This document shows positions 1 through 6,426 of a stretch of 17,856 bases of DNA, piece after piece. The translations under genes and the position numbers were made by a program. Each line of letters begins with the position of its first letter. The first letter of the stretch is position 1. The notes under the pieces were generated by a model that saw nothing but the letters and a program-made list of their open reading frames with translations, ran no database searches and was not told where the DNA came from. Source of the DNA: Chitinivibrionia bacterium (GTDB lineage Bacteria; Krumholzibacteriota; Krumholzibacteriia; WVZY01); contig JACQXT010000024.1 of NCBI GenBank assembly GCA_016208665.1, positions 1 through 17,856 of the forward strand, read 5' to 3'.

Positions 1-1
1 C

Positions 2-847
2 CTGTTGCCGTGGGCGGTTGTATACGGCGCGTTCTACATCTTTCCATTCGTATTTTCGTTCGTCCTCGCCTTTCTCTCGTACAATCCGCTCAACGTGCAG
101 GGCGCGGCGTTCATCGGACTGGACAACTTCGAGCGGCTCTTCCATGACCGCATCTTTTTGCAGGCTCTGAAAAACACCGTGATCTTCGTGGTAGGCACCG
201 TGCCCATCACGACGGCTTTCGCCCTTCTGCTCGCACTCCTGCTTGGAGGCAGGATTCCAGGCAGGGGCTTCTTCAAGGCGGGATTCTTCCTTCCGTCGCT
301 GATATCGACGGTGGTCATTGCGCTCTTGTTCAAACTCTTCTATTCGCCGGGCGGCGCGCTCAACGCAATGCTCGCGCCGCTGGGAATCTCAGGCAAGGCA
401 TGGTTGATGGATCCGGGCACCGCTCTCCCGGCCGTCATGCTCATGGACATCTGGGCGGCGACGGGATACTACGCGGTGATCTTCTACGCCGCCTGCGAAG
501 CGATTCCGAAAGAACTCTACGAGGCCGCGGCACTCGAGGGCGCTGGCGCCATGGCGACCGCCCGCCGGATCACGCTGCCGCTCCTCAAGCCGGTCATGAC
601 CTTCGTATTGATCATCAATACGATTCGTTCGTTTCAGGTTTTCATCGAGGTGTTCGTCATGACGCAAGGGGGGCCCCTCGGATCGACGAACACGCTCGTG
701 CTGTACCTCTATGAAACCGCATTCCGCAAGCTCGATTACGGGTACGCGAGCGCGATTGCGTATGTCGTGTTCGTGCTCTCCGCGGTGTTCTCGCTCTTTG
801 CGGTGCGGCGGATGCGCTCGAAGCCTGCCGCCTTTTCGGGCGGCTAG
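2..847 (+). CDS. Sugar ABC transporter permease, MalF/UgpA type (5' end outside window)
   Basis: This is an inner-membrane permease of a carbohydrate-uptake (CUT1) ABC transporter and works as a heterodimer with the next gene product. The visible 281 residues begin within or just before the first membrane helix, so the true start lies upstream. The TTG at 5 is an in-frame codon, not a convincing start. The cytoplasmic EAA loop that docks on the ATPase is clear (YEAAALEGAG followed by ITLPLLKP, about bases 520-596). Several hydrophobic helices surround it. A stretch near 670-690 (TQGGPLGSTNTL) is typical of MalF/UgpA-like permeases. It ends 48 bases before permease 2. The binding protein is presumably encoded upstream, outside the window, and no ATPase gene is visible. 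The sugar cannot be read from the permease; the downstream genes suggest an amino sugar or muropeptide sugar (inference). Confidence 0.9.
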   Translation: MLPWAVVYGAFYIFPFVFSFVLAFLSYNPLNVQGAAFIGLDNFERLFHDRIFLQALKNTVIFVVGTVPITTAFALLLALLLGGRIPGRGFFKAGFFLPSLISTVVIALLFKLFYSPGGALNAMLAPLGISGKAWLMDPGTALPAVMLMDIWAATGYYAVIFYAACEAIPKELYEAAALEGAGAMATARRITLPLLKPVMTFVLIINTIRSFQVFIEVFVMTQGGPLGSTNTLVLYLYETAFRKLDYGYASAIAYVVFVLSAVFSLFAVRRMRSKPAAFSGG

Positions 848-895
848 ACGCGAACGCCGCCCGTGCGGCGGCGTCTGCAAAGAAACGGAAACAGG

Positions 896-1687
896 ATGGC
901 GTCGAGACGAACGATGCGAAGCGCGGTTGCGTGCGCGATCCTGATCGCGGCGCTGCTCGTGATGGCCTATCCGCTCGCGTGGATGGTGAGCGTATCGCTC
1001 CGCACCGGCGGCGAGACCTCGCTCAGGTTCTATCGCGAGGTGTGGCGCGCGGGCCCGTTCGACCGGTACTTTTTCAACAGCCTCGCCGTCGCCGCCGTCG
1101 TCGTGGCCGGAAACATGGTTTTCTGTACGATGGCGGGCTACGCGTTCGCCCGCTACCGCATCCCCGGCGGGCGCGTCCTCTTTTTCCTCGTCATTTCGAC
1201 GATCATGCTCCCCAAGCAAGTGATCCTCGTGCCGATGTATATATTGATGCAGAAGCTGCATCTCCTGAATACCTATGGAGCACTCACGCTTCCGTTCCTC
1301 GCGGATCCGTTCAACATATTTCTCATGCGGCAGTATCTCGTCTCGGTGCCGCCCGATTGCGAGGAAGCGGCGCGTCTCGAGGGCGCGGGCGAATTCACGG
1401 TGCTGTTCCGCATCGTCATGCCGCTCGTGACGCCGGCGCTCGCGGTCGTCGCGATCCATACGTCCCTAATCAACTGGAATTCGTTTCTGTTTCCTTTTAT
1501 ACTCACCGACAGCACGTCGATGAGGACGCTTCCCGTCGGGCTCGCGCTCCTCTCGCAGGGGGAGCACAGCACCGACTGGGGGCATCTCATGGCGGGAGCG
1601 GTGATATCCGTTATTCCGATCGTGCTCGCGTTTGCCGTGTTCCAGCGGAGGATCATCGGAGGGTTGACCGCGGGCATGAGCCGGTAG
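896..1687 (+). CDS. Sugar ABC transporter permease, MalG/UgpE type
   Basis: This is the second inner-membrane permease of the CUT1 transporter. The product is 263 residues. The first helix lies at about residues 11-33, and the EAA loop reads CEEAARLEGAGEF followed by IVMPLVTP (about bases 1357-1440), as expected for MalG-like partners. The C-terminal segment QRRIIGGLTAGMSR closely resembles the usual end of this family. I chose the ATG at 896, which has a weak purine stretch upstream. An in-frame GTG at 863 would add 11 charged, unconserved residues. The length is slightly below the usual 270-280. The gene probably shares a transcript with permease 1. The 132-base gap to anmK shows no clear terminator, so cotranscription with the salvage genes is plausible but unproven. 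Confidence 0.9.
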   Translation: MASRRTMRSAVACAILIAALLVMAYPLAWMVSVSLRTGGETSLRFYREVWRAGPFDRYFFNSLAVAAVVVAGNMVFCTMAGYAFARYRIPGGRVLFFLVISTIMLPKQVILVPMYILMQKLHLLNTYGALTLPFLADPFNIFLMRQYLVSVPPDCEEAARLEGAGEFTVLFRIVMPLVTPALAVVAIHTSLINWNSFLFPFILTDSTSMRTLPVGLALLSQGEHSTDWGHLMAGAVISVIPIVLAFAVFQRRIIGGLTAGMSR

Positions 1688-1819
1688 GCTTCGGGCGCGG
1701 TGCAAACGGCTCCGGGCGCGCGGCCGGGAATCACGGCTGATTGCGATGCGCTCAAAGCGCGCGGGGCCGTCGGTCGATCCGCGGCGCGCCGCCGCCGTAA
1801 GAACGAAAAGAGAGCTTTT

Positions 1820-3013
1820 ATGGGCCTTGCAAAATTGCTGTCCCTGAAAAAATTCCTGGCGGCGGGATTGATGTCGGGCACCTCGATGGACGGCGTCGAT
1901 GCTGCGCTCGTGGAGCTGCAGGCGGCCGGTGACGCGCCCGATCCCAAGCTTCTCGCATTCACGACGGTCCCGTATCCCGAAGAACAGCGGGACGCGCTCT
2001 TCGATCTCGCGCTCGGCCAGCAGTGCACTGCCGAAGACATTGCGACGCTCAATACGAGCGTCGCGGTGGCGTTTGCCGGCGGTTTTTTCGCGGCGTGCCG
2101 GGAAGCGGATGTCGATCCGGCGGAAGTGCACTTCATCGGTTCGCACGGCCAGACGGTTGCTCACGTGCCTCCCGGGACGGACGGAAAGCCGATCGCAGGC
2201 ACGCTGCAACTCGGGTCCCCCGGCATGATCGCCGCACTGACGGGCGTGACGACCGTCGGAGACTTCCGCGTCGCGGATATCGCGCTCGGCGGACAAGGAG
2301 CTCCGCTCGTCCCCTACGTGGATTACCTCGTGCGGCGGAGCGGCGCGTCGTCGAGGGCGATTCTCAACATCGGCGGCATAGCCAATGTCACGTATCTGCC
2401 CCGGAAGGGAAGGCGGGAGGACACGCTGGCTTTCGATACGGGGCCGGGGAACATGCTGATCGATGCCGTATACCGGGCGCTCTACCCCGGCCAGGGGAGA
2501 TATGACAGCGCCGGCGAGAAGGCGGCGAACGGATCCGCGAGCGAGGAACTGATCGAGCCATTTCTCAAGCGGCCCTTCTTCTCCAAGCAACCGCCCAAAT
2601 CGGCCGGCCACAGCGAATTCGGGATGACTTTCGCGTGGGAGTTTCTGGACAAGGCGAAGCAGCTCGATCTCCTGCGCGCGGATATCATGGCGTCCGCCGC
2701 CATGATTACGGCGCTCAGCGTGGGATCGGCCATCCAACGGTTCGTAGCGGTGCGCGGGCCGATCGATGAAATGTTGATCAGCGGCGGCGGCGTCAAGAAC
2801 GCGACGCTGGTGCGCATGATCCGCGATGCGGTGGCGCCGGTCCCGGTGCGGGCGATCGATGTGTTGGGGATACCCGACGACGCAAAGGAAGCGGTGGATT
2901 TCGCCGTTCTGGCGCGCGAAACGATTCTCGGAAGGACCAACGTGATCGCATCCGCGACGGGAGTTTCGAAGGAGACGGTTTTGGGAACAATCGCACCGGG
3001 GAGCAATCTATGA
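1820..3013 (+). CDS. anmK: Anhydro-N-acetylmuramic acid kinase
   Basis: AnmK opens the 1,6-anhydro ring of anhydro-MurNAc and phosphorylates it with ATP, giving MurNAc-6-phosphate in cytoplasmic peptidoglycan recycling. The product is 397 residues, within the usual 370-400. Family motifs run in order: GLMSGTSMDGVD (residues 16-27, nucleotide-binding loop), FIGSHGQTVAH, LGGQGAPLVPYVD, ILNIGGIANVTYLP, FDTGPGNMLID and SGGGVKNATLV. Asp206 in the DTGPGN motif corresponds to the proposed catalytic base of the family. The reading frame is open back to about 1700, but conservation begins just after the ATG at 1820, with the nucleotide loop at the expected distance from the start, so I use that start. 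The stop overlaps the next start (ATGA), showing tight coupling to the SpoIID-domain gene. All visible key motifs are intact. Confidence 0.95.
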   Translation: MGLAKLLSLKKFLAAGLMSGTSMDGVDAALVELQAAGDAPDPKLLAFTTVPYPEEQRDALFDLALGQQCTAEDIATLNTSVAVAFAGGFFAACREADVDPAEVHFIGSHGQTVAHVPPGTDGKPIAGTLQLGSPGMIAALTGVTTVGDFRVADIALGGQGAPLVPYVDYLVRRSGASSRAILNIGGIANVTYLPRKGRREDTLAFDTGPGNMLIDAVYRALYPGQGRYDSAGEKAANGSASEELIEPFLKRPFFSKQPPKSAGHSEFGMTFAWEFLDKAKQLDLLRADIMASAAMITALSVGSAIQRFVAVRGPIDEMLISGGGVKNATLVRMIRDAVAPVPVRAIDVLGIPDDAKEAVDFAVLARETILGRTNVIASATGVSKETVLGTIAPGSNL

Positions 3014-4299
3014 TCCGTGCGACTCGATTGGCGCCGGCCGCGATGCTGGCGGCAGCGCTTTCGTTCTCGGCTTCCTGCTCGTCGGTTCGTTCCGTCGAGC
3101 GGAGCGGGAACGCCGAGCGCGGGGGCAAAGCCGCTCAGGCGAGGGAGATCAGGGTTCTGATCGACTCGGGCAAAGACACGATGAAGTTGTCCGTGACCGG
3201 GCCGGCGGCAATCACGAACGAGAGCGGAGCGGAGTTGCTGTCCACCGGCGGTCCCGCGAGCCTGGTCGTATCGTCGCAGGCTTCCGGCATCCAGGTGCGC
3301 GCGGAACCGGAAGGCCGGACCGCGAGCGCGGGGGGCAGCGTGCGCATCGTGTCCAAGCGGGGCGACACGTTCATCTACGACGGCATCGCGTACGCGGGCT
3401 CTTTTAGCGTGCTGCGCGAGAACGCAGCCGGCTGCAGCTTGATAAACGTCCTTTCGCTCGAAACGTACCTCGAGGGGGTGCTCCCGCACGAATTGGGAAT
3501 CCGAGGCCCCGATGAATTCGCGGCGTTGGAAGCGCAGGCGATCGCCGCGCGGACCTACGCGCTCTCCCGCATGATCGACCGGGAACAGGCGCCGTTCGAT
3601 GTGTACGCGAGCGTCAAGGATCAGGTGTACCGCGGAAGGAAGGGAGTACATAACCTTGCCAACTCCGCCGTGCAAAAGACCGGCGGCATGGTGCTCGAAT
3701 ACGGCGGAAAACTTGCCTTCGCCTACTACTGCTCGAGCTGCGGCGGGCATACGGCGGATATCTCCCTCATGTGGCCGGACCGCCGGGATGCTCCCTACCT
3801 CAAGGGAGTCCGGGACCGGGACACCCGCGGTCCCGAGTCTCTGTGCGGACAGGGCCGGAATTTCCGGTGGCGGTATTCGTTCAGCGGAAGGGAACTGGGA
3901 GCCCTCGTGCGCGAGACGGTGCCTCGCGTGCTCGGTGTGGCTCCCGACGAAGTCGGGTACCTGCATGACGTGCGCATAACAGGCCGCAGCGCCTCCGGAC
4001 GCGTTACCGGCGTTGAGATCGAAACATCGAGAGGCGCCTTCACCGTCGCCGGCGACCGTATCAGGTGGGTATTCCTGGCCGATCGCGCAACTGAGAAGAT
4101 TCTTCCCAGCGCCATGTTCGATTTCCAGAAGATGATGGACGGCGACAGGCTCGCGTTCCTGAGCATCGTCGGTGGAGGCAACGGGCACGGGATCGGCATG
4201 TGCCAGCTGGGCGCCCTCGAGATGGCCCGCCGCGGACACACGTTCCAGATGATACTCGAACATTACTACCCCGGATGCTCGATCGCGAGGAAGTACTGA
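3010..4299 (+). CDS. SpoIID/LytB-domain lipoprotein (putative peptidoglycan lytic transglycosylase)
   Basis: SpoIID-type enzymes cleave glycan strands stripped of stem peptides and leave 1,6-anhydro-MurNAc ends. The 429-residue product starts with a signal sequence ending in a lipobox-like FSASC (Cys23), so it is probably anchored in the envelope. A variable region follows, then the SpoIID core. That core has LSLETYLEGVLPHELG with the expected catalytic Glu161, then EAQAIAARTYAL, a SCGGHTAD segment, and near the C-terminus NGHGIGMCQLGALEMA with HYYPGCSI. These match the family throughout. The gene overlaps anmK by four bases and lies 70 bases before the NagZ-like gene. The product of this enzyme is thus the likely source of the AnmK substrate. 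No sporulation genes are visible, so a role in growth, division or recycling is more likely than sporulation (inference). An amidase-enhancer (LytB) role is the main alternative. Confidence 0.88.
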   Translation: MIRATRLAPAAMLAAALSFSASCSSVRSVERSGNAERGGKAAQAREIRVLIDSGKDTMKLSVTGPAAITNESGAELLSTGGPASLVVSSQASGIQVRAEPEGRTASAGGSVRIVSKRGDTFIYDGIAYAGSFSVLRENAAGCSLINVLSLETYLEGVLPHELGIRGPDEFAALEAQAIAARTYALSRMIDREQAPFDVYASVKDQVYRGRKGVHNLANSAVQKTGGMVLEYGGKLAFAYYCSSCGGHTADISLMWPDRRDAPYLKGVRDRDTRGPESLCGQGRNFRWRYSFSGRELGALVRETVPRVLGVAPDEVGYLHDVRITGRSASGRVTGVEIETSRGAFTVAGDRIRWVFLADRATEKILPSAMFDFQKMMDGDRLAFLSIVGGGNGHGIGMCQLGALEMARRGHTFQMILEHYYPGCSIARKY

Positions 4300-4357
4300 T
4301 CCGCAGGGGGGGAGCGCGCCGGCCGGGTGCGGGAACCGGCCGCATGATGCGAGATAC

Positions 4358-4363
4358 GAGGAG
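4358..4363 (+). promoter_or_regulatory. Ribosome binding site of the NagZ-like gene
   Basis: GAGGAG lies six bases before the ATG at 4370. It supports that start over any internal one and suggests independent initiation after the 70-base gap. Confidence 0.6.
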
Positions 4364-4369
4364 TGGGCC

Positions 4370-6151
4370 ATGACGCGCGTCGGCGATTCGGGCTTCCTGA
4401 GCCCGGACATCAAATTTCACCTCGTCCGCAAGATCGAGATCCACAAGATCATCGCGCTCAACGGAACGGCGCTCATGCGCCACGAAGAGACGTTTCTCGA
4501 GTTTCACAAATCGGCGGGCGTCATTCTGTTTGCGCGCAACGTGGAGAGCGTCTCTCAGCTCGGCGAGCTCGTCGGAGCCGTGAAGGATAAGCTCGCATCC
4601 GGCGGCCTCGATCCGCTGATCATGGCCGATCACGAGGGAGACCTCGTCAGCGTTCTGCGGGGCGTCATCGGCGCTCCTCCGTCCCCCATGGCGATCGCGG
4701 CGGCCGGGGATTACGACCTTGCCCGCGCCGTGGCCCGCGCGACCGGCGAGATGATGCGGAAACTCGGAGTCAACACCGTGCTCGCGCCCGGCGCGGACTG
4801 CTGCTTCGACCTTGCGAGTCCGATTACCGGACTGCGGTCGTTCGGCTGCCGTCCGGACCAGGTCGCCGAATATGCGGCGCAGACCATCAGGGGATTCCAC
4901 GATGCCGGCGTTCTCACCTGTACGAAACATTTTCCCGGCCACGGTTCGACGCGCCAAGACTCGCACGAAATGCTGCCCGTCATCGATAGGACGATAGAGC
5001 GCCTGAGGAGCGAAGACCTGGTTCCGTTCGCCCGCGCCGTCGAGGAGGGAACGGACATGGTGATGGCGGCCCATATCGCGCTGAAAACCGGATCTTCTGC
5101 GGACGCCGGGGAGCCGGCGAGTTTCAGCAAGGAAATGATCCAGGGTTTGCTCCGGCGCGAAATGGGATTCGACGGCGCGGTCATCACCGACGCACTCGAG
5201 ATGGCGGGGGCCCGGCGTCACGCGGACGACCGCTATGGAGGCCTCGCCGGAGGCCTGGAGCGGCCGCTTCTCGCCGGCGCCGATCTTCTCCTCTATTCCC
5301 GGCCCGTGCCCGAGGAGGTTTTTTTCAACCAAGAATCGATGATGTCTCTGCGAGTGATGGAGACGATCGTGCATACGCTGGCGCGCATCGCGGACAAGGG
5401 CGATTTCGAAGCGAAACTCGAAGAAGCCGCGCGCGAAAGCGAGGGGCTCCGACGCCTGCTTGCGATCTTCAAGCAATCCGAAGATCGGGTGAATCGCCTC
5501 CGAGCCAAGGCGACGGAGTATGCACTGCCGCCGCGCGATCAGGAGCGCCGCAAGGTCATCGAGCTGAGCGATTATCCGAGCATGCCCCCGATTTATCGGA
5601 CGGTCGCGGAGAAGAGCATCGCCCTCGTGCGGGACCCTCACGGCTTCATCCCGATCGATCCCGGCGCCGTCCATACCCTGGTTCCGGTCGTTCACCGCCC
5701 CCAGGGAATGATCGGCGGCCAGGATATCGATGAGTTTCTCGAAGTGCTCCTCAAGCGCTTTCCCGCTTGGAAAAGGACCTCCGAGATTTGCGGGTTCAAA
5801 GAGGATTTGGAGGGGATCGCGCAACCGGCATTCGATTCCGCCGTCCGGAAGGGCCGGATCGATCGGCACACGGATCTTCCTCCGGACAGCTCCCGGAGTA
5901 TCATCGTCTTCTCTGCGCGCGGCGCCCCGCCGCACGTTTTCATGGCGGGACTTGAGAGTTTTATAGGTGTGTATCCCATTCCTTTGATTATGGTTACGGG
6001 ATGGCCCCTCATTGAGTGGGTTCCGCCAAACACCGGGGTTCTCGTAACCTTCGGGGCTGCCATGCAGACTGCTTCGGCAGCTGCGGCGATCTTGAGAGGG
6101 GAAGCGGTTGCACAGGGAATTGTAGCGAGAGTGTTACCCGAGGGCGGCTGA
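4370..6151 (+). CDS. nagZ: Glycoside hydrolase family 3, NagZ-like beta-N-acetylglucosaminidase (two-domain)
   Basis: NagZ removes GlcNAc from GlcNAc-anhydro-MurNAc or its peptides, releasing the AnmK substrate. The 593-residue product has no signal peptide, so it is probably cytoplasmic. The N-terminal barrel carries SPITGLRSFG, the NagZ signature KHFPGHGSTRQDSH (residues 186-199; Asp197/His199 form the expected acid/base dyad) and VITDALEM with the likely nucleophile Asp274. From about residue 400 a second alpha/beta domain follows, as in the longer two-domain NagZ enzymes rather than the single-domain E. coli form of about 340 residues. One motif is unusual: the normal DQEGG...R near the start of the barrel reads DHEGDLVSVLR here. 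The start is set by a good Shine-Dalgarno. It is the last gene of the salvage cluster. The family call is firm; exact substrate specificity is inferred from neighbours. Confidence 0.88.
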   Translation: MTRVGDSGFLSPDIKFHLVRKIEIHKIIALNGTALMRHEETFLEFHKSAGVILFARNVESVSQLGELVGAVKDKLASGGLDPLIMADHEGDLVSVLRGVIGAPPSPMAIAAAGDYDLARAVARATGEMMRKLGVNTVLAPGADCCFDLASPITGLRSFGCRPDQVAEYAAQTIRGFHDAGVLTCTKHFPGHGSTRQDSHEMLPVIDRTIERLRSEDLVPFARAVEEGTDMVMAAHIALKTGSSADAGEPASFSKEMIQGLLRREMGFDGAVITDALEMAGARRHADDRYGGLAGGLERPLLAGADLLLYSRPVPEEVFFNQESMMSLRVMETIVHTLARIADKGDFEAKLEEAARESEGLRRLLAIFKQSEDRVNRLRAKATEYALPPRDQERRKVIELSDYPSMPPIYRTVAEKSIALVRDPHGFIPIDPGAVHTLVPVVHRPQGMIGGQDIDEFLEVLLKRFPAWKRTSEICGFKEDLEGIAQPAFDSAVRKGRIDRHTDLPPDSSRSIIVFSARGAPPHVFMAGLESFIGVYPIPLIMVTGWPLIEWVPPNTGVLVTFGAAMQTASAAAAILRGEAVAQGIVARVLPEGG

Positions 6152-6172
6152 CGGCCTTTCCTGCAGTTTAAA

Positions 6173-6201
6173 TTGACAGTTCCCGCTCTCTGTGTTATTT
6201 T
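6173..6201 (+). promoter_or_regulatory. Sigma-70-type promoter of tRNA-Asp
   Basis: A perfect -35 box (TTGACA, 6173-6178), a 17-base spacer and a -10 box TATTTT (6196-6201) would start transcription near 6208, about 50 bases before the tRNA. It may also serve the downstream gene at 6427, since no terminator is evident after the tRNA. A small inverted repeat (CGTAA at 6210-6214, TTACG at 6222-6226) sits at the predicted transcript start. Confidence 0.7.
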
Positions 6202-6256
6202 TACAGCCTCGTAAGTCGTTTTTACGTGTAACACAGCATCGTTCCGCTCAATGCGC

Positions 6257-6334
6257 GGGGTCGTAGTTCAGATTGGTTAGAACGCCTGCCTGTCACGCAG
6301 GAGGTCGCGAGTTCGAGTCTCGTCGGCCCCGCCA
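6257..6334 (+). tRNA. tRNA-Asp (anticodon GUC)
   Basis: The sequence folds into a full cloverleaf. The 7-bp acceptor stem pairs GGGGTCG with CGGCCCC (one G-T pair). The D arm is GTTC/GAAC. The anticodon stem is CCTGC/GCAGG, with loop CTGTCAC placing GTC at 6292-6294. A 5-base variable loop and a T arm GCGAG/CTCGT with a TTCGAGT loop follow. The discriminator is G, and CCA is encoded at 6332-6334. All arms have normal lengths. It sits alone, with its own promoter. Confidence 0.97.
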
Positions 6335-6380
6335 TTTTGTTGCCGCTTGCTTTCCAGTATTCATCCCGCGGTATATCGAT

Positions 6381-6386
6381 TATACT
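6381..6386 (+). promoter_or_regulatory. Possible -10 element for the PEP-synthase-like gene
   Basis: TATACT matches a -10 box well, but no good -35 lies 16-18 bases upstream. Just downstream is an imperfect palindrome (TTGTAACGTAACAA, centre ACGT) that could be an operator near the transcript start. Both are suggestive only. Confidence 0.3.
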
Positions 6387-6426
6387 ACTTGTAACGTAAC
6401 AATTTGAGAATTGCCCGGTCAAACGT

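Noticed and set aside
389..1459. Minus-strand open frame of 356 codons opposite the permeases
   Set aside because: It has extreme Arg/Glu/His content and no motifs; the plus strand has both EAA loops.
1700..1819. Upstream extension of the anmK frame
   Set aside because: The frame is open, but the added residues are Arg/Ala-rich and unlike the family; the ATG at 1820 puts the nucleotide loop at the usual distance from the start.
2482..4413. Long minus-strand open frame of 643 codons
   Set aside because: It lies opposite anmK and the SpoIID-domain gene, is rich in Arg, His and Pro, and shows no family motifs. It is an antisense shadow of GC-rich coding sequence.
4061..5935. Long minus-strand open frame of 624 codons
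   Set aside because: It is antisense to the NagZ-like gene, which has full family motifs; the composition is that of a shadow frame.
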